A stretch of 64,000 nt of DNA from Euglena gracilis (taxonomy: Eukaryota > Euglenida > Euglenophyceae > Euglenales): NCBI GenBank assembly GCA_039621445.1, contig CP154956.1:43486437-43550436 (forward strand), given 5' to 3'. The notes beneath the pieces were generated by a model. It was given only the letters and a program-made list of their open reading frames with translations. It was not told the origin of the DNA and made no database searches. Made by a program: the position numbers and the translations under genes. Positions 1 through 10,990 of the stretch are shown piece after piece (the stretch's first letter is position 1; every line of letters starts with the position of its first letter).

Positions 1-59
1 ATCTATTTTTAGCATTTTTCGCGATTTTCGGCCATTTTTTTTTGTGGGTCTACCAGGAA

Positions 60-185
60 CCCCACCCCCACCCCCCCCCCCCCCGTCCCCCCCCCCTGGG
101 GGGCCCCCCCAGGGGGTGGGTGGGTGGGGGGGACCCCCCATCCCCCCCCGGTCTCTAGGGTCTTAAAAAACCCCTGTACCACAAA
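60..185. repeat. G/C-stem dispersed repeat, copy near left edge
   Basis: Runs of C and G face each other as inverted blocks able to form long G:C stems, and the segment ends in GGGTCTTAAAAAACCCC. Other members of the same loose family in this window end in similar GGTCCTTAAG-type sequences (3640-3745, 6705-6870, 7045-7215, 12470-12600). No protein signal is visible. The rest of 1-860 is low-complexity T-rich and C-rich DNA in which I see no gene. Confidence 0.5.
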
Positions 186-1055
186 TGCCCCCTTCTTTGG
201 TGTCCTCACTGGGTTCACGTTGTGCCCCCTCCCCCCCGCGTGGGGTGTTTCAGCATTGGCCAGCAATGGGATGACGGGGACCGCTGCCCTGTACTGACAA
301 GCCCCACATGCCCAACCCCTGCATCACCCCCTTCCTTGGGCCGCCCTCATCACCTTGGCCAGGGATGTCTCACCCCCCCCCCCCCGAAGTTGTGGGGAGG
401 GGCAATCTGCACTGTTTATGTTCCCCCGATCGTTTTTTTTTGCGTGGATTTTTTTGCTGTTGATCTTCAGCATTCTGCTGCTTCATTCTGCTGGGGAATG
501 AACATGGTGTGAAAATCTTTTTCATTTTCCTCCATTTTTTTTTGGTCCAAAGCTTTCAGCATTTTATCAAAAAAAACCTTTAGCCACCAAATTATATATT
601 CTTTTGGATTTACCCTTCCCAGAAAACATAAATCCCAAAAAAATCACGTTGAATTTTTTTGATGTGTGTAGTGATTTTTACCCCCCATTACAAGCCCCAC
701 CCAGGCAACCCATAGGATGAAAGAAGGTTGGGATACCTTTCTGTGTAAAACCAGGTTTTGAGTAGTGCTGAGCTCTTAATGGGACATGCATCTGATGGAA
801 GGCTGAAAAGACTAACATTGCAAAGTTCGCGCAATTTATAATTTACAAATTACACTGTTTCAATTTATGGTGACTTTCAGTGATTTTACGGTGATTTCTG
901 AAACGCTGATGTTAACCAGGGTGTGACGTAGAGCTGAGCTCTTTGGGAGACCACCCCGGGCCGGTCCGGCTTGGCCCGACCGGCGGCCGGCGGCCCGGCC
1001 CAGCCCGGCTCGGCCGGCTGCCCAGCCCGGGCATGGGACGGGGGATTGAAAAACG

Positions 1056-1420
1056 CTCATTTTCAGCTCAAAAACACGTTTTCCGGGTCCCGGAGGCAAA
1101 AAAAATATCGTTTTGGGCAAATAAATTTTTTCGAATTTTGTCGCCTTTTTGACCCGAAAATGAGCCAAAGTCCATAGCATTCGGGCCCAAAACGGGGGGC
1201 CAGGGTAAAAAAAACACTCATTGAGGTCAAAAAACATGGTTTTGAGCAAAAAAAATTTTCGAAATTTTTCGCCTTTTTGACCCAAAAATGGCTAAGTGCA
1301 CCGGCCAGGCGGCGGGCCTGAGCCTCAGCCTAATTTTTTTCCGGCTCAAAAGCACTTTTTTTGATGTTCTAAAGTGAAAAAAAAGTGTTTTTGAGCGAAA
1401 AAAAAATTAAAATTTTGGGT
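1056..1420 (+). repeat. Degenerate direct repeats, ~115-165 bp spacing
   Basis: Three related segments begin near 1056, 1221 and 1340. Each has a 'gctcaaaa...' start, a purine-rich middle (aaaaaattttcgaa) and, in the first two, the tail 'cctttttgacccraaaatg'. They are AT-rich spacers between G/C-rich blocks such as the CCGGCCGG-rich stretch at 955-1030. No coding function is apparent. 1421-2240 holds more homopolymer-rich DNA without a gene. Confidence 0.45.
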
Positions 1421-2244
1421 CCCGACCTGCCTCCCGACCCCCCCCCCCTCGCACAGCCGCCCTCGGACCCCGAATACCCAAAACTGGGCCAGAATCGCAC
1501 AACCAGGCCCTGGGAACCTCAAAAAACGGTCACCCCCCCTAAACCTCATGATTGACCCCCTGGTTTGGGTCCCAACTCCTCGTCTAGGCCGAGATACGGC
1601 CAATTTACGGTTTCGGGCCCTGAACAGGCCTGAAATGGCCAAAACTGGCAAACCTGGCCCAAAACCCCAAAACGGCCGTATCTCGGGCTGGGCGAGGAGT
1701 TGGCCCAAACCGCGCATACCGATCGATAGGGCGTCTGAAAGTTGTTGAATAAGGTCCTCTTTACTTTTTCTCAACTCTGCAGCGTTTTCGAGATATTTTG
1801 AAATTTCGATTTTTTGACCCCAAAATGACCTTGCAATTTCCCCAGAAAAAGAAAACGGTCCACAACTTTTTTGCTCGGGCATATCTCCGGACTGGCGTGG
1901 AGTTGGGGGTAACCCGAGGGCTCTGGAGAAACTAGGGATCGTCCCCTAACCTATAGGCTATTCACTTTGGGTCCAGCCACCCCCCCTTCTCCCCCCTTCA
2001 AACCGGGGGGTGGTCCAGGCCCCACAAGTTTTTCTCCAGCGAAACGCAAACCTCCAGAGAAGCTGAAATTTGGTGTGTGCTTCGGCCGATTTTTCAAGAA
2101 AAAGAAACCGTGTAAACCGGCAATTTTTGGGGCCGGTTTCCAAAAAAAGCAGGAGTTTTTTTGCGCAAAAAAAGGAGGGTCCTGACCACCCTCCCCATCC
2201 TCCTCGCTCACTTAATCCCCTGGTTGGGTGGGGGAAGCAGTGCA

Positions 2245-2431
2245 CCGTCCCTCACCCATCAAAGGGAAGGGGCCAGGGCGGCCCAACCCCATCGCGGTGC
2301 AGCCCTCCCCCTCGGCCCCCGTGGAGGAGGCGTACCCCGTGGGGTGGGTGGACAACCTCCAGCCCAGCCGGCTTCCGAACGAATGGGGGGTCCCCGTTCT
2401 TGGCCGCCGGCAACGCACACAACCGCCCATG
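2245..2431 (+). CDS. Candidate host exon (upstream of a putative GT-AG intron)
   Basis: This GC-rich stretch reads openly in one frame, with a protein-like composition including VEEAYPVGWVDNLQPSRLPN. It ends at an ATG|GTCAGTG junction at 2431/2432 that resembles a splice donor at a codon boundary (phase 0). The next candidate exon begins at 2536 after GATAG, also phase 0, implying a 104-bp intron. The intron contains duplicated GGCCGGGCCAGCCAC blocks. I recognise no family. The exon start is not resolved: an acceptor near 2245 is a guess. The alternative is that this is simply a GC-rich stop-poor patch. Confidence 0.25.
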
Positions 2432-2535
2432 GTCAGTGTGCAGTGTGTGGACTGGCCACGGGTGCCAGGCCGGGCCAGCCACACAGTGCCGGGTCGGAGT
2501 GCCGGGCCGGGCCAGCCACCCCACCACCGAGATAG

Positions 2536-2723
2536 CCGGCCCCGGCCCCGATGGCGGGGAGGCGGCTGCCGGGGATCTCGGTGACCCGCAAGGAGCCCAA
2601 GAAGCCAGCCGTGGCCCTGCTGGGGGTGACCCCGATCGCCCACATCCTGCACCACTACATGGGGGAGCAGCCCCTCGGCTCCCCCGCGTCCGGCCCCGGG
2701 CGCCCCCGCGCCCTGAGCCAGAG
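2536..2723 (+). CDS. Candidate host exon (downstream of the putative intron)
   Basis: Reading from the acceptor-like GATAG|CCG at 2536, the frame stays open and gives segments such as RRLPGISVTRKEPKKPAVAL and IAHILHHYMGEQPLGSP, followed by GAG|GTGCC at 2723/2724, a possible donor. Phase agrees with the preceding candidate exon. No family is recognised. Overlapping open frames on both strands weaken the case, because this GC-rich patch is stop-poor in several frames. 2724-3750 shows no further gene; 3310-3375 and 3640-3745 hold CCAGCC/G-run repeats. Confidence 0.25.
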
Positions 2724-3754
2724 GTGCCTCCCTCGCCTGGCTTCCCCGTGCCAGCCTTGCCATCCCACGGGGCTCCTGGGTGGATTGTGTTGCATGCATC
2801 GGATGGAACCACAGAGGGAAAAAAAGGGGCTCATTTGATCGCCCTCCAATCCAAGGAAAGGGGGTTTCCAAAATGCGCTTTCTGTTCCGCAGCTTATCAC
2901 AGGATGCTCCAGACTTACCAGATGGGCCGGCATCGACTCGAACAACACCCCCAGCACCATCTGATTTGATGCGATCTGCACTGGATTGTTTAGCCTCTGG
3001 TATTCTGGCTTCTTTTGTCTGGAATTGCTTTGTTGTCTCTGGTCCTTCAGTTTCAAGCAGCATCATGTGCATGATGAGGTCATGTGTTTTTGTGATATTC
3101 TGACCTCAACAGATATGAGAACAATAAACAATATGTAGTTCAGCAGGAAAATCAATGACACGGTTTTCAATTTTTCAGGTTTTTTTTTAAAAAATGTCAA
3201 AAGCAGGCATATTTCGCCGATTCTGTGGCTTTCTGCAGTTTTGGTTTTTCCGTGTCCAGTTCCAAACCAGTTCCACTTGAGGGATAACCAGGTGATTGCT
3301 TAAGAAAATTTGATCCCACATCCGGGGGGGTCCAGCCAGCCAGCAGCCTTTTTTCCAGCCCCAGACCCCCCTCCCCCCATCAACAAGATTTATTTATTTT
3401 TAGCCACCCAAAGGGCGGCTGGACGGTAATGTATTTTCGCTTTCGGGGAGTACACAAATGGGCCAAGAATGGACAAAAATGGGTCAAAAATGGGTTGGGA
3501 AAAAGCTGTCCAGGACATTTTTTTGGGGTCAAAATCGATTTTTTGCATAATTGGCAGTTTTAGGTCATTTTTGCAATTTCGAGCTTTTGGTGGCTGGAAG
3601 ACCCGACCCGGCCATTGGTCGGGCCAAGCTCCAGCCTGGGACCTCTATGGGGGGGGTCAGCCAGCAGTCTTTTTCCAGCCAGCCCAAATTTTCCAGCCTC
3701 TGAGCTGGACCCCCAGGGGGCCTTTAAGCAACGCCCTGGGTATGTGTTTGTGTG

Positions 3755-3852
3755 TATATATATATATATAATACATATACTATACATATACATATATACA
3801 TATATATTTATATGTATATGTATATACATATGTATGTATATGTATCCCAGGG

Positions 3853-3883
<31 letters not shown>

Positions 3884-3945
3884 CATATATACATATATAT
3901 ATATTTAGATGTATATGTATATATATATATATATAAATGTATATG
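3755..3945. repeat. TA/CATA microsatellite
   Basis: About 190 bp of TATA and CATATA repeats, interrupted once by CCCAGGGATA and ended by ACCCAGGGAG. The same CCCAGG flank appears on both sides (3736-3742, 3845-3851, 3950-3956), suggesting duplication of the array together with its flank. It is non-coding. Confidence 0.85.
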
Positions 3946-3959
3946 TATAACCCAGGGAG

Positions 3960-5120
3960 CAGGGGGGGGGGCTTGAGGAGACATTCGTAGAATAGTTGAC
4001 GTTACAGCGCTTTGCTTTCGTCTGACCTTGCTGTATATTCCTCCTCTGTTTGCCGCAGGGAGCAAAAAAACTCCCTGGCATGTGCACTCCTGAAGTTTTC
4101 GCTGTGTGACATGCATTGGAGTAATGTCCAACACCACCCACATGTCCAAGTGCAGTTAGCGGAAATAGAGGTTCTCTGCAATTGAGCAAGTTATGCCCGA
4201 AAATAAGGTAAATATTTGATGGGTTCATCCCTGCAAATGGTTTTAGAAGGGAAGGAAGCGATAATCTGTTTTCGGGTCCAAGAGGGAAGAACACAAACAT
4301 GCTATTTTTTTTGTGTTTTTCTCGATTTGTGCAAAATTTGCGTTTTTTTTGCATGTTTTTTTCCACAAAGTTGTTTTTTTGCCAGATTTGGAAAAAAAAA
4401 TTCCATATTTTGGCCATCCCAATTTTTCTTGATGCCGAACCTTTTTTGTCAAAAGTTTTCTCATTTTCGTTCGTTATTTTTTTGTCCAACAAGTTGCGTA
4501 GTTTTGGAATCAGCATGTTCCCGAAATCTGATCAAATTGCATCGAAATATGGTTGATGATAAAAATTTTTACTTGTGGAAGATGAAAATTTTCCTCACTC
4601 CTCTCTGCCAGAAAGTGCCCATAAAGGAATTTACATACAACTAGAGTTTTTTTTTTGTGTGTTCATTTTCTTTTTTATGTTTTTTTAATGTCTTTTTGCA
4701 TCGTGTTTTTTTGAGGGTCCATTTTCATCCCCCCCCCTTGGGTCTAACAACAGCATGATAAGATGAGGTCACAGCAAGTGAGCAGAATTGTAATGAATTT
4801 AGGCTGCTGTTCTGAGTGGAGAGAGTTCATATTCATCGATGCTTTATTTTTCTGGATGCTTGTAAATGAAACCACAAATCCAAGGAGTGTGCGCGCACCA
4901 AGACGAATTGCATCACCATCCTGCCAAGGTAGAACCAAACCTGTTGAGCGATGGAGTTGTCAGGTTTCGCACGGTTCCGGATATCTGCACAACCTGAAGC
5001 CTAGAGCATTCCTTATTGTCTCACTGTACCATACTTTATCCACTGGGCTTCTTTAAAGGTGATCAGTGGTCAGGTTTGTGTGGTATGCACAAGGTCACTC
5101 TTTTCCTGCTCTCACTCACC
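3960..5120. other. No gene seen
   Basis: T-rich single-copy-looking DNA with many T homopolymers (4300-4480). Reading frames are short and have no recognisable protein features. Nothing can be supported here. Confidence 0.5.
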
Positions 5121-5132
5121 TGTGGGTCCTAC

Positions 5133-5222
5133 CCAAACGTACTCAAACGTACTCAAACGTACTCAGTAATTCTCAATCGTACTCAAACGTACTCAAACGT
5201 ATTCAAACGTACTCAAACAGAC
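5133..5222 (+). repeat. 10-bp minisatellite (ACTCAAACGT unit)
   Basis: Roughly eight tandem or near-tandem copies of ACTCAAACGT, with one degenerate interior stretch (AGTAATTCTCAATCGT). Short unit and no spacers, so it is not a CRISPR array. It lies in otherwise non-coding DNA; a TG/CG microsatellite follows at 5310-5342. Confidence 0.85.
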
Positions 5223-5399
5223 CCATTTCTTTTTCAGATGCTGGAACAAACCCTTGAGGTCCACCAGCCCAAACCTGAGCGTTCACTGACAACCAGCTCG
5301 CGGATGCGTGCACATGTGTGTGTGTGCGCGCGCGTGTGTGTGTCAGGGGTTTTTTAGTCGTGGACCCCGGGGGGGTTGGGTGGGTGGGGTGGGATATAC

Positions 5400-6700
5400 T
5401 CTTCGGCGCTTTTGGCGCCGAAAATTTTTAAAAAGGTGCTATTTTTGGTATTTTTCGCGATTTTTGGTCATTTTCGGGGAATATTGAGCGGGTCCACCAT
5501 GCTCAACTGTGGAAGTTGCAGCCAGCAGAATAATTGGAACCAGCCCACTAATTGCATTTGGTACTCTTTTTTGGTGCTTAAAGACGCCTGGCTGCAATAT
5601 AATACTTGGCAGGTGCCCAGGGACCCGCGTGAGTTTGCGCCAGATCTGCCATTCACTCTGCCATTCATTCAGATTCATATTGCAATCCGCGTCGGAGGAA
5701 TGGCATGAAATTTGAAACGTTGGTTGAATCCCCAAAGATGGAGGCTTTTTTTGGCAGGCAATGGCAGGTTCTCGCCGTTCAGGTGCCGTATCGTTGCATT
5801 CGTGCCTCGAAAGCAAGGAAGTTGTTGGGAAAGAACGGGCCACGGTGCCACAGAAGAGTCGGCTTTTCTCCCGGTTGCTGGTGTTGGTCCCCCCATCCCG
5901 AGGAGCCCTGGCCGAGGACGGGTGATGTGCGGTGCAGAGCGACCCTCCCTCCCATCCTGCCTCGGCATGCTTCCTCCAGTCGTATGGGGGGAAGCTCCGC
6001 CTCCGCATCGCCAGTCTGGTCAGACCTTTGCAAGTTGCGGTGCATGCGGTTCCTCGGTGTTGTGCCCATCATTCCCCATGTTCCCAGTTGTTTCTGTTTT
6101 GGGGGAGGGTTGACAGAACAATGAGTGCAAATTGTGTTGATGGGGGAAAGCGGACACGGAAACCCTGGTTGGAAAACAACACAATGGGAGGTCCGGGTGA
6201 GCCTCACCAAGGAGCCCACCACGAAAGATCTTCCCAGTGTTGGGTCCAGCAGGTTGGCCAAAATGACAGTTTGATGACTTTTCTGCAATACGTTGGCAGC
6301 TTTTGCCCCCTCCCAGTGAAAGGCGTGGCTATAGTGGATTGGCTCCCTGCGGAGCCCGTTCTCTGTTGATACGCGCCAGGCCAGGCCCCGTGAATGTACC
6401 CTGTACCTTGGGTACAGAACGGGGGATCGGGAGTCTCTGACTCCTCGGCTCCCCCGACCTCATGCTGCTTGACGGTCTGCCATTTGCTGATGACGAGGGT
6501 ATTTTGCCCCCACTGTTTACCCTGGCCTGTTGCAACCAATTTACCCCCCCCCCCCTTCCGGGCTGAATGGGAAGCCCAGAAACCTATGGGTGGTGGGGGT
6601 CCAACCACTCCTGAGTGTCCCCCTACAGAAGCTGGATTTTTTTTTGAGAAGGAAGGCCCTCAAGACACCCAACCCCAACCCAACAGGCTTCTGCTTAAGG
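5400..6700. other. No confident gene; G/C-stem repeat edge
   Basis: The segment starts with a CGGCGCTTTTGGCGCCG hairpin at 5403-5419, then carries mixed-composition DNA with overlapping short frames on both strands. None shows recognisable motifs or splice structure that I would defend. Confidence 0.4.
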
Positions 6701-6704
6701 GATT

Positions 6705-6870
6705 GCAGTACCCCCCCGGGGGGGCTGGGCTGCAGCTAGTCCAAATTTTGGCTAGTGGGATTTCTAGCAGACCACCCGGGGGGGGGGGGTCTGCTAGCAG
6801 GGCTAGCTAGTGGAAAAAAAATTTTCCGGTGACCGGCGCAAAGCGCCGGACCTTTTTTTTTGGGACCCCC
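6705..6870. repeat. G/C-stem dispersed repeat with CGGCGC hairpin
   Basis: Contains facing CCCCCCCGGGGGGG blocks, the word CTAGTCC/GGCTAGTGG in repeated forms, and a hairpin CCGGCGCAAAGCGCCGG at 6834-6850. The hairpin core recurs at 5403, 7050, 7553, 17235 and 17681, always near G or C runs. This marks a dispersed family with a conserved small stem-loop. Confidence 0.55.
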
Positions 6871-6875
6871 AAAAA

Positions 6876-6982
6876 TGGCCTAAAATGCCTAAATGGCCTA
6901 AAATGCCTAAATGGCCTAAAATGCCTAAATGGCCTAAAATGCCTAAATGGCCTAAAATGCCTAAATGGCCTAAAATGCCCGA
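6876..6982 (+). repeat. 18-bp minisatellite
   Basis: Six tandem copies of ATGGCCTAAAATGCCTAA, almost without variation. A stop-free reading on one strand gives a WPKMPK-type repeat, and this is a by-product of the 18-bp unit rather than evidence of a gene. Confidence 0.9.
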
Positions 6983-7044
6983 TTTCGGCCATTTTTGGGA
7001 ATTTTTGGAACAAAATCAGCCAAAAACCTATTAAAAACCTCATT

Positions 7045-7215
7045 TCCACCTCGGCGCGCAGCGCCGAAGGAAAAAAAATTTCCAGTTGGGGGGACCCCCG
7101 GACCCCCCCCCCCCGGGGGGAGGGGGGTCTAGCAAGTCCATTTTTCCAGTGTCTAGCCAATTGGCTAGCCAGTACCGCCCCCCGGGGGTCCTTAAGCAAA
7201 AACCTGCTCCCCAGA
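7045..7215. repeat. G/C-stem dispersed repeat with CGGCGC hairpin
   Basis: Begins with the hairpin CGGCGCGCAGCGCCG, continues through GGGGGGACCCCC-type facing blocks and a TAGCCAATTGGCTA palindrome, and ends CCCCCGGGGGTCCTTAAGCA. The termini match those of the copies at 12470-12600 and 3640-3745. Confidence 0.55.
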
Positions 7216-7219
7216 CTCT

Positions 7220-10200
7220 CTTGAAGGTCTCTTTAAGATTACTGTCCCTCAAGGGGTCTCTGAAGGGGTCTCTGAGACAACCTTCGCAATGAGGCTTTCT
7301 CTGGAGCATTTGTTTGATATGTGCAAGGGCCTGGAATGTCATTTGTTTTTATTTGCCAAGAGGAATTTCTTTACACGTAGACAAAGATCAAATTTATTGT
7401 CAATATCAAAAGATTCCAACATTTTTTTTTATTGTGATTTTGTTTCTTGTCATTTTTATCCGGACCAGAGTTTTTGGGGGGGGGGGTCCCAAGTCTTTTA
7501 TGGGTCCCCTTGCTGGAGGCAGAGGTTTGGCCTTTTTCGGTCTTTTTGTTTTCGGCACAAAGCGCCGAAACTTTTTTGAACCCCAAAAGTGACCCCCCAA
7601 AAAGTGGGCTGCCTCTCCCCATCCAGGGTACCCCCAAGGGGGTGGGGGACCAGACTGCAAGCAACAAGAAGACCAAGGAGCTTACAAGAAAAATTATCAT
7701 TCAGCTGTTTTGTAAAACAAAAAATGCCTTGCCCTTTTTACAGGGCATTTACAGGGGCGCCGATTTTCAGGTCAAAGTCTTCCTTCGGTGCCTTCGGTGT
7801 CGAAAGGAAATTTCCAAGCACGATTCTGTGGTGGTGGGGCCACCGCAACCCCCCGCCAGGCATTCCCACACAGCCCTGCTCCCCAGGGTATGAAGTGAGC
7901 GTTGGTTTTGTACAGGGGGAGGGAGGTCTGGACTACCCCCCCCCTTACCCCACCCGCCTATTTTTTTTGTATTTTTTTTGGAATTTGTCGCCGTTCCAAA
8001 CGGTTTTTTTTTCATACATTGGGGATACGGTATAATGAATAAGTATTTTTAAACAAATCAAATTTGAAAATGGATATGCATTTTTTGATTTGAACAAATG
8101 ATTTTGTTCTTTGGAGGGAATTTTCAGAGTCATTTCCTGATAAAACACGTGGTGAAAGTGTTTAAAAATCATTTTCAAGTTTTTCCAAAGATATTGAAGT
8201 TCTTCAAAATGAGTTTTCACAGATCTTCGTTTTTGACCGGCACCAAAACAGAAAAGAAATTTCCTGGGTTGAACCCCTGGGGCTTCTCATACATCCCAGT
8301 CGGCTTTAACCCGGACCGCCATCGCAGTTTTGGTCGACGTTGGGGGGTATCCAGCTTTACTCTGGCTTTGCGTTTTTGGCCCAACACTGGCAGCCGCTTC
8401 GTGCAACTGGCACCCGGCATCCAAGCTCACCCCCTCAGCCCACAGGAGGAGCGTCCTCCCCTCATCCCGAGATCTGAATGGGAATGGCAAGGGATGTTCT
8501 TCCGGGGACCGTGAAATGGAAGGCAGTCCATCCTTGGAGAAAGAGGGGAGGAGGTCCAGAAGACAACCCAGCGATCCACCTGGAATGGCATCACTTTTAA
8601 AAACTCTAAATTGAATTTTTTGATTAAAGGTATCTTTGGGTCTGTTGTTTCGAACCTCCTGCTCATTGCCTCCATGCCCAAGTCAATGAACGAAGAGGGA
8701 ATAGGGTGAACCCCCTCCAACTAATTTTGCAATGCCTTAAAGTTTTGCATGCCCAAGCAACTTTGCGGGGGAAGGCGAAAAGGATTTGTCAAATAATTTT
8801 TTTTACCCCTTTCACAAGGAACAACGTATAAAATGGCGTCTCTTTCTGGAAAATTGGGAGGTGGCAAGCGCAAGGAATCATCCAAACTACAATGCCACAA
8901 CGTTTTGTTTGATGAATTGAAGTATTGAATTTCACACAAATATTTATTTAGAAAAGATCAGTAGCAAAATTTTACAGGGGGCAAAGTCAGTAAGAAGGAG
9001 GGGTTTATTATTTGACCTCCCCAACCCAATGTAAAGTCCCCCACAACAGGGGGTTTGGTTTTGCCGCCAAAAAAGCCCCCTCCCAATGCAAAGCCTTCAA
9101 GGGTGCCATTCGTGCGGAAGTAGAAAAAATATATATTATTATCCATTTTGGAAAAGGATCCGCTTTGGGCAGAAACTGCCCCTACAAGGTAAAACTCGGA
9201 GGTACACAAACAGGAATCAGTATTTTTTTTGCAAAATGAAGGCAGCACCAGCGTAGAGGTCACCCAGAAAAATTTGCTCCCCCCAATACGTTGTATTAAA
9301 TCCAAAATTCTGTCCAGTCAAAATTGTGCCAAGCTGGGGGGGGGGGGGGCTTTATATTTGGGGGTATAAGTGGGCCTTGATTTTCTACGGAGGGGAGGGG
9401 GATGGAGCTGTAGATTTATTTAACACCTGTGTGACCCCTCCCCCCTCCGGGGGGTTCAGGAGTGGGTGGGCTGGTTGGGGCTGCTGACCAGAGGGTGGGG
9501 TGAGTTTTCGTCCAAAGATGGGGTCCACCCCCAGGACAGACTCCATCCATGGATGGCCCAAACCCACCCACCAACTTCTTATTCGAACTTCTTTCACGAT
9601 CCCCCACCCCTGGGGAGTTCATCCACCCACCCGAAACCCATCAGAATCAACGAAAAAACCCTTTTGGAAATGTTCCCGGCCCAGCTTTTGTCCAGGCCAA
9701 ACAAAAACTCATCTCCAGAAGTTCGAAAAATCGATGGAAAGCAGTGGAATAAAAATTTAACCTTTTGGGCCCTCCAGGATCATTCCAGTGTCTCAACTAA
9801 TATTTTTAATTATAGAATCAAAATCTTGACAGGACATAATTTCCTACTTTGTCCCATATTTTTATGTCCTTGAGAACATCTCCGTTTTGTTTTCCATGTG
9901 AATTTTTCACCAAAACTCTGAGACGGGGTTTGATGTAAGAAGGGTGCACAGGGTTTGTTTGGGGTTGTCCTGACACCCCCTGCCCAGTTGAGTTCAGATG
10001 ACAGTTTTCCCAGAAAAGCCCTTTCAGGGCTTTCCAACATGACAAAGCTCCCAGTGCAAAACAAAAATTCCACGGGGTTGACAACTTTCCATGAGATCAG
10101 GTATGATAGAAAAGATGATGTTGAGCGGGGGGGGGGGGGTGCTCCTCCCCTGAAGTTGGCCCTGTGTTACTGCCCTACGGGGAAACCCCAATTTAAAACT

Positions 10201-10600
10201 CAAAAAAAAAATGAGTAAAAATGTCTCAAACTGCGTGCATTCAGCTGCATTTTTTTGGACAAACTGACAAAGAATACATAAAAAATGTTTCTTTTCTGAT
10301 ACAGCTGATTTTCAAAAAAATTTCATCATTTTCCCATGGTTGTTGCACAATTGGTGCAAAGGCAGAGGTGATTCATTGCGAGGTGTGAATTTGAAAAAAA
10401 ATTGGGGGGGCCTGAGGAATCTTGCCTGTGGCATTACATTGGATGGTTGAATGGAGGCTTGTGTCTGGCTTCTGTCTGTCTGCATGTCCATTTTGACCAT
10501 TTTCGGGACAAAGTCAGTCAAAAAATTCATTGAAAATATTGCAAACCCCATTTCCACCTCGACGCGCAGCACCGGAGGTTTTTTTTTCTAGCTGGGAGGG
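7220..10600. other. Non-coding; repeat fragments only
   Basis: No supportable gene. A segment at 7745-7885 (GGGGCGCCGATTTTCAGGTC ... CACACAGCCCTGC) matches the GTCGAC-type repeat at 16400-16615. The hairpin core recurs at 7553-7568. G runs occur near 7480, 9335 and 10125. Reading frames are short and lack motifs. Confidence 0.45.
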
Positions 10601-10628
10601 CCCCTGGACCCCCCCCCCCGGGGGGAGC

Positions 10629-10990
10629 AGACTTTCATTTAGTGCGCCACGGAAATTTTTTTGTGCGCCGCGTGCGCCACGGCATTGGAAGTTTTGTGAC
10701 CGCGTGCGCCGCGGAAGATTGTTTTCTGTACGCCGCGTGCACCGCGGCAGCGCCGCCTGCACCGCGGCATAGCCATCCCAATTATCCCCGGCCCAGTCTC
10801 TTTGATATTTTCTTGACTGTGGCTGAGAAGGGTATTTGGCGCGCCGCGGGTGCATCGTTGGTGCGCCGCGGCGGCGTTTCAGGTGCGCCATGGGTATGCC
10901 GCACCAAAAATTCGATTGTGCACCGCGTGCGCTGCGGAAAAAATTTTTGCGCCGCGGCAAACTTCGCCGCGGCGCACTAAATGAAAGTCT
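10629..10990. mobile_element. Hairpin miniature inverted-repeat element
   Basis: The ends AGACTTTCATTTAGTGCGCC (10629-10648) and its exact reverse complement (10971-10990) form a perfect 20-bp terminal inverted repeat around 362 bp. The interior is packed with GCGCCGCG and GTGCGCCGCG words that pair across the element, including an AATTTTT block next to each end, so the whole unit can fold as an imperfect hairpin. It has no open frame of note. This is the structure of a MITE or foldback element; target-site duplication is not obvious (flanks are G-rich). Confidence 0.75.

Noticed and set aside
1262-1300. Reverse-complement TTAGCCATTTTTGGGTCAA resembling part of the dinoflagellate spliced leader
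   Set aside because: Needs an inserted T and a mismatch, lacks the rest of the leader, and lies in a local degenerate repeat.
5133-5222. Possible CRISPR array
   Set aside because: 10-bp direct tandem units without spacers; eukaryotic context.
6810-7034. WPKMPK repeat protein
   Set aside because: Direct read of the 18-bp minisatellite with no start context or conserved domain.
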